Source: Avimuribaculum sp964395975
GTDB taxonomy: Bacteria > Bacteroidota > Bacteroidia > Bacteroidales > Muribaculaceae
Direction of reading: 5' to 3'
Length of the DNA: 64,000 nt
NCBI GenBank assembly: GCA_964395975.1
Contig: CAYNBZ010000001.1
Location: 1-64,000, forward strand
Below the pieces are notes generated by a model, which worked only from the letters and a program-made list of their open reading frames with translations, did not search any database and was not told where the DNA came from. Position 1 is the stretch's first letter. Every line of letters begins with the position of its first letter. Below are positions 6,993-16,276 of the stretch, piece after piece. The position numbers and the translations under genes are program-made.

Positions 6993-9449
6993 ATGGGAAA
7001 AGATGCAGTAAAACAAATATTTCCGGTTCTCGACATGAGTTGCGCTGCATGTGCCACTCGTGTCGAGAAAACTATTTCACGGCTTCAAGGTGTCAAATGT
7101 GCAACGGTCAATTTTGCATCAGCGACCGTGGCAGTGGAATACGACCCGCAACAAGTCGATCCTATTGCAATGAAACAGGCTCTTGAGACTCAAGGCTATG
7201 GATTGATAATCGACACGGGAAAAAAAATGGCAGATGAGGCAGAGAAAGCACATGCACAACACTTACGCCGATTACGCGTCCGCACCGTATGGGCTGTAAT
7301 ATTGGCTTTGCTGGTAGCCGTCATCGGAATGTTTTTCATGTACTATCCGTGGGCAGGATGGGTAAGTTGGATTCTTTCTACTCCTGTTGTATTTTGGCTC
7401 GGCAGCGATTTTTTTGTCAATGCTTGGAAACAGTTGCGCCATCGTTCGGCCAATATGGATACACTTGTTGCCAACAGTACCGGTATAGCTTATCTGTTTA
7501 GTGTGTTTAATTTGTTGTTTCCTGATTTTTGGATTAACCACGGCATCGAGCCTCATGTATATTTCGAAGCATCGAGTGTCATTATAGCTTTTATTCTGCT
7601 TGGCCGTTTGCTTGAAGAACGTGCCAAGGGGCAGACATCTTCGGCTATTAAAAAACTTATGGGATTGCGGCCATCTGTGGTTACACGGCGTGGAATAGAC
7701 GGACGGCAAGAAGTGGTGGACGTTGAACGCATAGCAGTGGGCGACGTGATTGTGGTTAAGCCGGGGGAGCGAATACCGGTTGATGGGTGCGTTGTCGAGG
7801 GTGAGTCGAATGTCGATGAAAGTATGCTCAGCGGGGAGCCTATGCCGGTATCGAAATGCAAGGGTTCGCATGTGTATGCCGGCACGATAAACTTAAAAGG
7901 CAGTTTCTGTTTTGATGCTCAAAAAGTGGGTGAAGGTACTGTATTGGCTCAAATCATACGTATGGTACAAGATGCACAAGGCAGTAAAGCCCCCGTGCAG
8001 AAATTGGTTGACCGCATTGCCGCCGTTTTTGTGCCTGTGGTGATGTCGATTGCCGTGGTAGCCTTTGTGTTATGGTTTTTGCTTGATTCGACCGATGGCT
8101 TTTCGCATGGGTTGCTCGCCTTGGTTACAGTGCTGATAATTGCCTGTCCGTGTGCTTTGGGGCTTGCCACGCCAACGGCTATCATGGTGGGGATTGGCAA
8201 AGGTGCCGAAAACGGTATATTGATAAAAAATGCCGAAAGCCTTGAAGTGGCGGGAAAAATCGATACGATGTTGCTCGACAAGACGGGTACTGTCACTGAG
8301 GGGCGACCTCGGGTAACAGATATTGTGTGGCGTGATGACGATGCTGCTGGGAAGGCATTACCTGTGTTCATTGCTCTTGAACGGTTGTCGGAGCATCCTA
8401 TTGCCGATGCTGTAATTGTGCATTTTGGCCGTGAACTAGCGGATGTGAAAATTGCCAGTTTCGACAGTATAACTGGAATGGGTGTCAGAGGTGAGTATGA
8501 AGGGAAAGTGTATTTCGCAGGCAATAGCCGGTTGATGGCTGACAATAACATCGATTGTGATGCAGCCCTTTTGCAATATGCCGATAGTTGGAGTAGAGAT
8601 GCCAAAACTGTAATATACTTCTCTGACGATAGCCGGTTACTTGCCGTGATTGCTGTAACCGATATTATAAAACCGTCTTCGGCTAAGGCTGTCAAGCAAT
8701 TGCAATCGGCCGGAATTGAGGTATATATGCTGACAGGTGATAGCGAAAATACAGCTCGACATATTGCACGGCTTGCCGGTATAAAGCATTATCGAGCCGA
8801 AGTACGTCCCGATGGTAAGGCGGCTTTTGTAAAACAGTTGCAACAGGGCGGGCATCGTGTGGCAATGGTGGGTGACGGAATTAATGACAGTGCCGCACTG
8901 GCTCAGGCAGATCTTGGAATTGCAATGGGGCAAGGAAGCGACATTGCCATGGATGTGGCTCAGGTCACAATATTATCGTCCGACCTTATGAAAATACCAG
9001 AAACTATCACCTTGTCGAAATTGACGGTGCGCACCATAAGGCAAAATTTGTTTTGGGCATTCATTTACAACACTATCGGCATACCGGTTGCAGCAGGAGC
9101 GCTTTATCCCCTTTGCCATTTCATGCTCAATCCCATGATTGCCGGTTTGGCAATGGCGATGAGTAGTGTGAGTGTGGTTTCCAACAGTTTGCGATTAAAA
9201 ACTAAACGTATCATTTGCGATAAATCAATAAAAAACAACAAAACAATGGAAAAGGAATACAGAATAGAAGGAATGATGTGCGACCATTGTCGTATGCATG
9301 TCGAGAAGGCTCTTAATGCCGTGCATGGCGTTGATTCGGCAAGTGTGACACTCGACCCGCCGATGGCAAAAGTGCGATTCTCGGGAGAGAAACTGCCCGT
9401 CGATGTTTTAAAGAATGCTGTTGAAGAAGCCGGCTATAAAATTGTGTAA
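6993..9449 (+). CDS. copA: Copper-transporting P1B-type ATPase with fused CopZ-like C-terminal domain
   Basis: The 818-residue protein starts with a heavy-metal-associated (HMA) domain, with MSCAAC giving Cys17 and Cys20. It then has the P1B ATPase core: the CPC metal site (Cys385-Pro-Cys387), DKTGT with phosphorylated Asp429, the SEHP motif and the GDGINDS hinge. This is the Cu+ exporter family, which pumps copper out of the cytosol. The core ends at about residue 732 in the usual place. Instead of a stop, about 20 polar residues (IICDKSIKNNKT) lead in frame into a second HMA domain (Met752 to the end, CDHC at 763-766) of the size of a free CopZ chaperone. I chose the ATG at 6993 because the promoter lies just upstream. 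Confidence 0.92.
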   Translation: MGKDAVKQIFPVLDMSCAACATRVEKTISRLQGVKCATVNFASATVAVEYDPQQVDPIAMKQALETQGYGLIIDTGKKMADEAEKAHAQHLRRLRVRTVWAVILALLVAVIGMFFMYYPWAGWVSWILSTPVVFWLGSDFFVNAWKQLRHRSANMDTLVANSTGIAYLFSVFNLLFPDFWINHGIEPHVYFEASSVIIAFILLGRLLEERAKGQTSSAIKKLMGLRPSVVTRRGIDGRQEVVDVERIAVGDVIVVKPGERIPVDGCVVEGESNVDESMLSGEPMPVSKCKGSHVYAGTINLKGSFCFDAQKVGEGTVLAQIIRMVQDAQGSKAPVQKLVDRIAAVFVPVVMSIAVVAFVLWFLLDSTDGFSHGLLALVTVLIIACPCALGLATPTAIMVGIGKGAENGILIKNAESLEVAGKIDTMLLDKTGTVTEGRPRVTDIVWRDDDAAGKALPVFIALERLSEHPIADAVIVHFGRELADVKIASFDSITGMGVRGEYEGKVYFAGNSRLMADNNIDCDAALLQYADSWSRDAKTVIYFSDDSRLLAVIAVTDIIKPSSAKAVKQLQSAGIEVYMLTGDSENTARHIARLAGIKHYRAEVRPDGKAAFVKQLQQGGHRVAMVGDGINDSAALAQADLGIAMGQGSDIAMDVAQVTILSSDLMKIPETITLSKLTVRTIRQNLFWAFIYNTIGIPVAAGALYPLCHFMLNPMIAGLAMAMSSVSVVSNSLRLKTKRIICDKSIKNNKTMEKEYRIEGMMCDHCRMHVEKALNAVHGVDSASVTLDPPMAKVRFSGEKLPVDVLKNAVEEAGYKIV

Positions 9450-9464
9450 ACTATGAATCAAGTT

Positions 9465-9570
9465 GGCAAAGGTTTGTTCTAAACCGTTTTGCCTAGTTCG
9501 ATTATTTCCTTTCATCTTCGCAACTCGACATAAGTGTGTAAACGACATGGTTGAGGGTTGCGAAATTTTT
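9465..9570 (+). terminator. Two hairpins ending the copper ATPase transcript
   Basis: The first hairpin pairs GGCAAA-GGTTT (9465-9475) with AAACC-TTTTGCC (9481-9493). The second pairs TTCGCAAC (9517-9524) with GTTGCGAA (9557-9564) and runs into five T residues at 9566-9570, as an intrinsic terminator should. The following AT-rich stretch to the AraC promoter at 9732 holds nothing I can name. Confidence 0.7.
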
Positions 9571-9731
9571 ATCTATTTGTGGCTAAAATAATTCCAATCT
9601 GCTCAATCCATATCTTGCCAATAGATGGTTTGAATAGGTTAAATATCTTGTTATCAAAGCTATATTATAATGTGTATGAACGAAAAATGTGTTATCTTTT
9701 TTGTTAAAGATGAAAGTTTGTATATTGAGAA

Positions 9732-9762
9732 TTGCAGTTATTTGGGAATTTGAATATTTTTG
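9732..9762 (+). promoter_or_regulatory. Promoter for the AraC-type regulator
   Basis: TTG (9732-9734), 20 bases, then TATTTTTG (9755-9762) matches the Bacteroidetes promoter. The predicted leader to the GTG start is about 60 bases. Confidence 0.65.
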
Positions 9763-9829
9763 TAAATGGCAATCCATCTCTTGGCAAAAGTTATAGTCTG
9801 TTATGTGTTGAATTTTAAGCTATAATATC

Positions 9830-10705
9830 GTGAATAAAGTCATAACTGAAATAACGCCGTTATCGGCGGAGGACTGTTTCTACTTAGTTGATAGATACAA
9901 GGATAGGTTTACGTATCCATTGCATAAACACCATGAGATAGAACTCAATTTTGTCCAAAACTGCACGGGAGCCTTGCGCGTGGTCGGTGATTCTATCGAA
10001 GCGTTGAATGAGTGTGACCTTGCCATAATAGGCAGCGGGCTCGAACATGTGTGGGAGCAGGGTGACTGTATCAGCGCGCCTATCAGAGAGATTACTTTGC
10101 AGTTTTCTCCTGAATTGTTTGGCGAAAATTTCCTGAACAAGAAACAGTTGAGGAGTGTGCGTACCATGCTCGACCATGCCAAGTGTGGTATAGCTTTTGA
10201 GATGCCGGCAATACTGAAGGTGTATGGGATGCTCGATGAAATCACTAAATTGCAGTCGGGCTTTTACCGTGTAATGAAAATATTGACCATCTTATATGAA
10301 TTGTCGATCGATAACAATTACCACTTGTTGTCAAGCAGCTCGTTTTCCCAAGTCAAGGTAAGTGCCGACAGTCGCCGTGTCAGAAAAGTAGAAGAGTATA
10401 TTAACGATAATTATAACAGAGAGATAAGATTGCAGTCACTTGCCGATCTTGTGGGCATGACTCCGACAGCATTCAGCCGTTTTTTCAAGCTCCGCACGGG
10501 AAAGACCATTTCGGAGTATATAATAGACATACGCCTTGGTGTCGCATCGAGAAAACTTGTTGATACCACCATGTCGATAGCCGAAGTCTGCTATGATTGC
10601 GGATTTAATAACGTGTCGAATTTCAACCGAATATTCAAACGGAAAAAGGGTGTTTCGCCAAAGTCGTTCCGTGAAAATTATCGTAAGCATAAGACTATTA
10701 TTTGA
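9830..10705 (+). CDS. AraC-family transcriptional regulator, likely controlling the mannan PUL
   Basis: The 291-residue protein has an N-terminal cupin-like sensor (about residues 15-100; the YPLHKHHEIEL motif is typical of sugar-sensing AraC proteins). The C-terminal double helix-turn-helix (about 185-285) shows IRLQSLADLVGMTPTAFSRF and ends with the AraC signature FNNVSNFNRIFKRKKGVSP. The frame starts at GTG; no ATG occurs before the conserved cupin strand, so I keep it. It lies directly upstream of the PUL in the same orientation. Most Bacteroides PULs use hybrid two-component or SusR regulators, so AraC control is inferred from position. It has no signal peptide and should sense a cytoplasmic sugar. 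Confidence 0.88.
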   Translation: MNKVITEITPLSAEDCFYLVDRYKDRFTYPLHKHHEIELNFVQNCTGALRVVGDSIEALNECDLAIIGSGLEHVWEQGDCISAPIREITLQFSPELFGENFLNKKQLRSVRTMLDHAKCGIAFEMPAILKVYGMLDEITKLQSGFYRVMKILTILYELSIDNNYHLLSSSSFSQVKVSADSRRVRKVEEYINDNYNREIRLQSLADLVGMTPTAFSRFFKLRTGKTISEYIIDIRLGVASRKLVDTTMSIAEVCYDCGFNNVSNFNRIFKRKKGVSPKSFRENYRKHKTII

Positions 10706-10743
10706 TACTATTTTGCCAAAGTTTTGCATTATTGTGTTGATAA

Positions 10744-10775
10744 TTGCAACATTTCATTCGTAAAAATTATATTTG
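10744..10775 (+). promoter_or_regulatory. Promoter for the first PUL enzyme gene
   Basis: TTG (10744-10746), 21 bases, then TATATTTG (10768-10775). The frame could open at 10773, but that lies inside this promoter, so the lipoprotein start at 10824 is preferred. The leader is about 40 bases. Confidence 0.65.
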
Positions 10776-10823
10776 CCACTGAGAATTCAACACTTACACA
10801 TTTACATAAACCAATTTCTACTA

Positions 10824-11816
10824 ATGAAACGAATATATTTTTTTTATGCCATTTTGGCATCGGTCTTTTTTTTCTCGTGTTCAAATACCGGTGAAGGACA
10901 GCCTGTTGAAAAAGAGTTGACACCGGTTGAAAAACATGGAATCTTGTCTGTACAAGGACAGTATCTTGTCGATCAAAACGGAGAAAAAGTACAGCTGCGC
11001 GGAGTGAGCTTCGGGTGGCACAACTGGTGGCATCGTTACTTTAACGAGGCAGCCGTTACCAAAGTGGCAAAAGAGTGGAAGGCTACGATGGTGCGTTGTT
11101 CAATCGGGCTAAATCTTGATGACAATTGCTATGATAAGAATACTGAACTTGCCTATGCCACTGTCGATAGCATGGTGAATGCCGCTGTAAAGAATGGCAT
11201 ATATGTAATAGTTGACTTTCATAGCCATGAAAACAATTTGCCATTGGCAAAGGAATTTTTCGAGGTCGTTTCAAAGAAGTATGGAAATATACCCAATATA
11301 ATATATGAAATATGGAATGAGCCTCTCGAAGTAGAGTGGTCTGAAACCAAGGCTTATTCCGAGGAGTTAATACCGGTTATTCGTGAAAATGCTCCCGATG
11401 CAATAGTGATAGTTCCCACTCCGCGTTGGGATCAGGAAGTGGATAAGGCAGCCGATGACCCAATCACTGAATTCGAGAATCTTGTGTATTCTCTGCATTA
11501 CTATGCAGCTACCCACAAGGAATATAATATGGAAAAGGCACGGTATGCGGTGAGCAAAGGGTTGCCTCTCTTCTTCTCCGAAACCGGCGGTATGCTTCAC
11601 ACAGGAGATGGAATTCTTGATATGGACTCGTGGGAAGCATGGCTTGATTTTGCTAAAGAACATTCAATCAGTTGGATAGCATGGTCTATCTCTGACAAGC
11701 AGGAAACATGTTCGATGCTTCGACCCGGTACGCCTGCCGATGGTAGCTTGTGGACGGAAGAAAATATTAAGCCATGGGGAGTGCTTGTGCGACATTATTT
11801 GCAGACCGAACGATAG
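10824..11816 (+). CDS. GH5 endoglucanase/mannanase lipoprotein
   Basis: The 330-residue protein has a lipoprotein signal (FFFSC, then SNTGEG) followed by a compact GH5 barrel of cellulase type: GVSFGWHNWWHRY, IVDFHSH, IWNEP with acid/base Glu166, and FFSETGG with nucleophile Glu253. The overall pattern is closest to the GH5_2 endoglucanases (inference), so it may cut beta-1,4-glucosyl bonds in glucomannan. Residues after the lipid cysteine are not acidic, so a periplasmic face is likely. The next gene starts 18 bases downstream, suggesting one operon. Confidence 0.88.
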   Translation: MKRIYFFYAILASVFFFSCSNTGEGQPVEKELTPVEKHGILSVQGQYLVDQNGEKVQLRGVSFGWHNWWHRYFNEAAVTKVAKEWKATMVRCSIGLNLDDNCYDKNTELAYATVDSMVNAAVKNGIYVIVDFHSHENNLPLAKEFFEVVSKKYGNIPNIIYEIWNEPLEVEWSETKAYSEELIPVIRENAPDAIVIVPTPRWDQEVDKAADDPITEFENLVYSLHYYAATHKEYNMEKARYAVSKGLPLFFSETGGMLHTGDGILDMDSWEAWLDFAKEHSISWIAWSISDKQETCSMLRPGTPADGSLWTEENIKPWGVLVRHYLQTER

Positions 11817-11833
11817 TTAGAGGTAAAAAAGAA

Positions 11834-13255
11834 ATGAGTAGGTTTAAATTATTTGTAGCCTTGATGTTGACAGGCATGGCTGCCCATGCCATAGTGTTGC
11901 CCGATATTATCAGCGACAATATGGTATTGCAGCAGAACAGTGATGTGTGTCTGTGGGGATGGAGTAGTGCAGGAGCGGAAGTCGTGGTTACAACTTCGTG
12001 GAATGGTGCTGCATACATTGGTCATGCCGACCGGTCGGGTAGGTGGAGTGTGGATGTAGCCACTCCGTCGGCTTCGTATGACACCTATACTATAACATTT
12101 GCCGATGGTAATGGCACTGCGACTGTAGGTAATGTGTTGGTGGGTGAAGTGTGGTTCTGCTCGGGACAGTCAAATATGGAAATGCCGCTTAACGGTTTCT
12201 GGACACAGCCGGTCGAGAACGGGAATCGGGATATCGCATATTCGGGACAGTACCGTGGCAAGATAAGGATGGCAACCATTGAAAAGGTCGGAACTGTCGA
12301 GCCAGCCGACAGTGTTAGTGGAAAATGGAAAGAGTGCGAGCCTGTCAATGCCAGATGGTTTAGTGCTGTAGGATTCCATTTTGCGGTGTCGCTCAATCGC
12401 ATTCTCGACGTACCGGTTGGTATAATCAATTGCAGTTGGGGTGGCAGCCATGTAGAAGGATGGTTACCCCGTGAAGAACTTGAACTATATGCCGATGTCG
12501 ATTTGTCGCAAGCGGGAAACAAGGATGTATGGGAATGGGATCAACCGCTGATAATGTACAATGGCATGCTTCATCCGCTCATAGGCTATACGGTGAAAGG
12601 TTTCTTGTGGAATCAGGGTGAAAGCAATATCAATCAACACGACCGTTATCCACAACGGCTTGCAAGGATGGTGGAAATATGGCGGAACAAGTGGGGGCAT
12701 GACGATTTGCCGTTTTATTGTGTGGAGATTCCGCCACATGATTATGACGATGCTTTGGCAACAAATGCTGCACTTTTGCGCGAATCGCAGCATCGTGCCG
12801 TGGAACTTATTCCAAATAGCGGAATAGTGTGTACGAGCGACCTGTCAAAGCCATACGAGGCAGCCGACATACATCCAAGCATGAAACAGCCTATTGGTGA
12901 ACGCCTTGCTTTCATGGCGGCTGTCCGCACTTATGGTATCGAAGGAATTGTGTGCGACAGTCCTGTTTTCAGTAGCATGGAAGTGGAGGGCAATAGTGCA
13001 TTGTTACATTTCAACAATGCTGATGGAGGATTTACTCCCAATCGGAATTTACAGGGCTTTGAAGTGGCTGGTGCCGACCATGTGTTTTATCCTGCCGAAG
13101 CCACCGAGGTCGATCGGGATATACGTGTGACGTGTGATAAAGTGTCGAAAATAGAATCGGTGCGTTACTGTTTCCGTAACTGGATGCCGGGTAAGGTGTA
13201 TAGTATCGATTGGTTGCCACTTGTGCCGTTCCGAACCGATGATTGGACAAATTAA
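11834..13255 (+). CDS. SGNH carbohydrate acetylesterase (sialate O-acetylesterase-like)
   Basis: The 473-residue protein has a signal peptide (MSRFKLFVALMLTGMAAHA). It carries the SGNH-hydrolase signatures of the sialate O-acetylesterase family: GQSNME with nucleophile Ser113, SWGGSHVEGW, WNQGESN, and a late DIH with His347 (Asp345). Members remove acetyl groups from sugars. In a mannan PUL, a role on acetylated mannose residues is more likely than on sialic acid (inference), because nothing else here concerns sialic acid. A longer frame begins at 11774 inside the previous gene, but the ATG at 11834 gives a proper signal peptide. Confidence 0.85.
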   Translation: MSRFKLFVALMLTGMAAHAIVLPDIISDNMVLQQNSDVCLWGWSSAGAEVVVTTSWNGAAYIGHADRSGRWSVDVATPSASYDTYTITFADGNGTATVGNVLVGEVWFCSGQSNMEMPLNGFWTQPVENGNRDIAYSGQYRGKIRMATIEKVGTVEPADSVSGKWKECEPVNARWFSAVGFHFAVSLNRILDVPVGIINCSWGGSHVEGWLPREELELYADVDLSQAGNKDVWEWDQPLIMYNGMLHPLIGYTVKGFLWNQGESNINQHDRYPQRLARMVEIWRNKWGHDDLPFYCVEIPPHDYDDALATNAALLRESQHRAVELIPNSGIVCTSDLSKPYEAADIHPSMKQPIGERLAFMAAVRTYGIEGIVCDSPVFSSMEVEGNSALLHFNNADGGFTPNRNLQGFEVAGADHVFYPAEATEVDRDIRVTCDKVSKIESVRYCFRNWMPGKVYSIDWLPLVPFRTDDWTN

Positions 13256-13302
13256 TATTACAAAGGGATATTAAAGTATAAATTATCTTGAAATATAGTA
13301 TA

Positions 13303-13310
13303 TAACTTTG
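13303..13310 (+). promoter_or_regulatory. Possible -7 box before the GH5 mannanase gene
   Basis: TAACTTTG matches TAnnTTTG, 42 bases before the ATG. No -33 element at the usual spacing was found. A short direct repeat (CCTAAACAAT at 13321-13330 and 13342-13351) lies in the leader. Confidence 0.4.
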
Positions 13311-13351
13311 CGATAATAAACCTAAACAATTAAAAACTAAACCTAAACAAT

Positions 13352-14668
13352 ATGCTGAAACGATGTGCCGCATTTGCAGTGGGGGCTATGTTGCTTGCTT
13401 TGGTTGCTGTTTCTTGTCACAATTCACGACAAGAACAACAGTCGATGGCAGATGCCGGTTTTGTGACTGTGAAAGATGGCGGTTTTTATATCGATGGTAA
13501 ACCGTATAAATTCGTAGGTACCAATTTTTGGTATGGTGCAATACTCGCTTCTGAAGGACGTGGCGGTGACAGGGCGCGGCTTGAGGCAGAACTCGACTCT
13601 CTGCAAAGCATAGGTATTGATAATTTGCGCATTCTTGTCGGCGGTGACGGTCCCGATGGTGTACCCACTCGTGTCGAGCCGACTTTGCAACTCCAAGCGG
13701 GGGTGTATAACGATACTATTTTGCGAGGTCTTGATTACCTGCTTGACCGTCTTGAAAAGCGTGGCATGAAAGCGGTGCTATATCTTAACAATGCGTGGGA
13801 ATGGAGCGGTGGTTATGGTTGCTACCTTGAGTGGGCAGGACGTGATGCCGCGCCGATACCGAGTCGTGACGGCTATTCTGCTTATATGGATTATGTGAAA
13901 TATTTCGTCCTTGATTCTGTGGCAAAGGAATTGTCTTACAATCATGTCAGAAACATAGTAAGCCGAACCAATACAGTAACAGGCAAACCATATTCCGAGT
14001 CGCCGGCTATCATGTCGTGGCAAGTGGCCAATGAGCCTCGTGCTTTTAGCGATGAAGGAAAAGATTCGCTTGCCTCATGGATAAGGCAGACGGCTCGCAT
14101 TATCAAGAGCATTGACTCCAATCACCTTGTTTCAACGGGAAGTGAGGGCAAGCATGGTTGCGAAACCGATATTAATCTGTGGGCACGAATTCATTCATTC
14201 CCTGAAATCGATTATGCCAATATCCACATTTGGCCGTATAACTGGGGATGGATAAGTGAGTCGACTGTGGCATCGGGTGTTGATGTTGCTTGCGAAAACA
14301 CACGTGTTTATATTGCCGAACATTATGAATTGATGAAGGCTGTAGAAAAGCCACTTGTGCTTGAAGAATTCGGATATCCGCGCGATAATTTTACATTTGC
14401 CATAGGAACTCCCACGACAGGTCGCGATGCATATTATAAATATGTGTTGTCGATGGTCGGTGATACGGTTGGGATGATTGCCGGTTGTAATTTCTGGGGG
14501 TGGGGTGGAACTGCCGAACCCGCTCATGAAATGTGGCAACGGGGCGATGATTATACCGGAGACCCGGCACAGGAAGCACAGGGATTGAATTCGGTTTTCA
14601 GTAGTGACTACTCGACAATAGCTGTTATAAAAGAATCGACTGCCAAGGTTAATGCCGTGGGTGATTAA
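13352..14668 (+). CDS. GH5 beta-mannanase lipoprotein (GH5_7-like)
   Basis: The 438-residue protein has a lipoprotein signal (AVSC, then HNSRQEQ). A GH5 barrel in the style of subfamily 7 mannanases follows: FVGTNFWYGA, LRILVGGDG, SWQVANEPR with acid/base Glu228, YANIHIWPYNWGW, and LVLEEFGYP with nucleophile Glu339. The cleft is aromatic-rich (WEWSGGYG). It would hydrolyse beta-1,4-mannan internally or release mannobiose. Non-acidic residues after the lipid cysteine suggest a periplasmic location. It sits between the two esterase genes. GH5_7 is assigned from motif pattern, not from alignment. Confidence 0.88.
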   Translation: MLKRCAAFAVGAMLLALVAVSCHNSRQEQQSMADAGFVTVKDGGFYIDGKPYKFVGTNFWYGAILASEGRGGDRARLEAELDSLQSIGIDNLRILVGGDGPDGVPTRVEPTLQLQAGVYNDTILRGLDYLLDRLEKRGMKAVLYLNNAWEWSGGYGCYLEWAGRDAAPIPSRDGYSAYMDYVKYFVLDSVAKELSYNHVRNIVSRTNTVTGKPYSESPAIMSWQVANEPRAFSDEGKDSLASWIRQTARIIKSIDSNHLVSTGSEGKHGCETDINLWARIHSFPEIDYANIHIWPYNWGWISESTVASGVDVACENTRVYIAEHYELMKAVEKPLVLEEFGYPRDNFTFAIGTPTTGRDAYYKYVLSMVGDTVGMIAGCNFWGWGGTAEPAHEMWQRGDDYTGDPAQEAQGLNSVFSSDYSTIAVIKESTAKVNAVGD

Positions 14669-14860
14669 TCAAAGTCTATGAGCGTGTGAAGTAGTGAAAT
14701 AAACTGTTTCCGACTTTTTCATTCTTTTCACCAATATTGTTGCTGTTTACTTTATGCAGGTTGTGCATCTGCATGAGATAGAGGAGTTTTATCCTCCGGA
14801 ACAGCAGTATGCCTTAATGTAATATATTGTAAATCTTTAAAATAAAATATTTTCTTGTTC

Positions 14861-16132
14861 ATGCTGAAATTTTATAAAGTGTTTATTGGTTTTACGTTTT
14901 TTGTATTGGCTTTGCCCGCTGCTTTAATGGCGGGCAATGTCAACTACAATGTACCTATGACCAATGATTGGTGGTGGACGGCACCCAAACAGCCCCAGAT
15001 TGTAGTAAATGTAGTGAATAATGGCAGCAGTGCCGAAAAGTGTGAAGTGTCGCTTGCTGTGACTACTGACAAATATGAGCCGGTGACGGCCATGAGTCAA
15101 GAAGTACCTGTGGCTGCCGGTGACAGCGCGACAGTCAGATTCGACCTTAATGTCGTTCCCGGATTTTATCGTTGTACGGTTACTGGTAATGGCGATGAGG
15201 TGAAAAATTTCAATATCGGGTACGAACCCGAAAATATTGTGTCATTGCCCGATTCGCAGCCTGATTTTGACGAATTCTGGCAACGTACTCTTGATGAACT
15301 TGCACAAGTCGCCCCTGAATACAGCCTTTCCGAAGAAAAAGACAAAAGTAAAAAGGGTGGGAAGGTCTATTTAGTGAAAATGAAGTCGTTGGGCGGAGTG
15401 GAAGTGCAGGGTTACCTCACCATGCCATCGACGGCAAGCAAGAAAAATACCATGCCGGTACTGGTGCATTATATGGGTTATGGCAGCAAGCCTTGGCATG
15501 CCGAACCGTATGAAGGTATGGATCGCATAGAATTTGTGCTAAGCACACGCGGGCAGGGACTTAATGAACCAACCAACCAGTATGGCGACTGGATAGTGTC
15601 GGGACTTGGTGACAAGGAACAATATTATTATCGTGGAGCATACATGGACCTGATACGGGCTTTGGACTTCGTGTGTTCTTTGCCCGAGGTTGATACTGAC
15701 CACATTTTTGCCGAGGGCGGAAGCCAAGGTGGTGCATTCACCCTTGTGGCGTGTGCGCTCGACAACCGCATTTGCGCCGCCTCGCCTTCAATTCCATTCT
15801 TGACCGATTTCCACGATTATTTTAAAATTGTGCATTGGCCTGCCGAACCGGTACTTAAGAAACAAAAAGAAATAGGCTTGAGCGATAGCGACTTTTATAA
15901 GATGCTTTCTTATTTCGATGTGAAAAATTTCACGCGCCGCATTACGTGTCCCATATTGATGGGTATCGGTTTGCAAGATCCCACATGTCCGCCGCATACC
16001 AATTTTGCAGGATACAATCTGATAACCTCGCAAAAACAGTTTGTGATTTATCCGGAATGCGGTCATGATACCCGCCATCCCGAGTGGGATAATTTGCAGC
16101 GAGATTTTTTTGGAAAATTTACAGGAATGTAA
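14861..16132 (+). CDS. CE7-type acetyl-xylan/oligosaccharide esterase
   Basis: The 423-residue protein has a signal peptide and a beta-sandwich domain (about residues 25-125). The alpha/beta-hydrolase of the AXE1/CE7 family follows: STRGQG, the nucleophile elbow GGSQGG with Ser288, GLQDPTCPP carrying the Asp, and ECGHDTRHPEW carrying the His. CE7 enzymes deacetylate acetylated oligosaccharides. A second esterase beside the SGNH one suggests the target mannan is heavily acetylated. A TTG start six bases upstream is possible, but the ATG at 14861 is preferred. The spacer 14669-14860 holds no clear promoter or terminator. Confidence 0.88.
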   Translation: MLKFYKVFIGFTFFVLALPAALMAGNVNYNVPMTNDWWWTAPKQPQIVVNVVNNGSSAEKCEVSLAVTTDKYEPVTAMSQEVPVAAGDSATVRFDLNVVPGFYRCTVTGNGDEVKNFNIGYEPENIVSLPDSQPDFDEFWQRTLDELAQVAPEYSLSEEKDKSKKGGKVYLVKMKSLGGVEVQGYLTMPSTASKKNTMPVLVHYMGYGSKPWHAEPYEGMDRIEFVLSTRGQGLNEPTNQYGDWIVSGLGDKEQYYYRGAYMDLIRALDFVCSLPEVDTDHIFAEGGSQGGAFTLVACALDNRICAASPSIPFLTDFHDYFKIVHWPAEPVLKKQKEIGLSDSDFYKMLSYFDVKNFTRRITCPILMGIGLQDPTCPPHTNFAGYNLITSQKQFVIYPECGHDTRHPEWDNLQRDFFGKFTGM

Positions 16133-16195
16133 CAAAATGTGATGAAAGTGTAATGATATGCTAAGATTGTATCAATATTTAACAATTGTTGGGCA

Positions 16196-16203
16196 TAATT
16201 TTG
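16196..16203 (+). promoter_or_regulatory. Likely -7 box before susC
   Basis: TAATTTTG matches TAnnTTTG, 74 bases before the susC ATG. No -33 element at about 20 bases is visible, as can occur in promoters that need an activator such as the AraC protein. Confidence 0.45.
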
Positions 16204-16276
16204 CTTTCAATACAAAAAGCCATTTTTTGACTTAAACAACTAACCCAAATAATAACAAATACCTTAAAATTGTTTC

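Noticed and set aside
7949..8695. A 248-codon frame antisense to the copper ATPase
   Set aside because: It is a mirror of the strongly coding opposite strand: low-complexity Ser/Thr/Ala composition, no family and no promoter.
13321..13351. Short direct repeat CCTAAACAAT before the GH5 mannanase
   Set aside because: Only two 10-base copies in AT-rich leader DNA; likely chance, though an activator site cannot be excluded.
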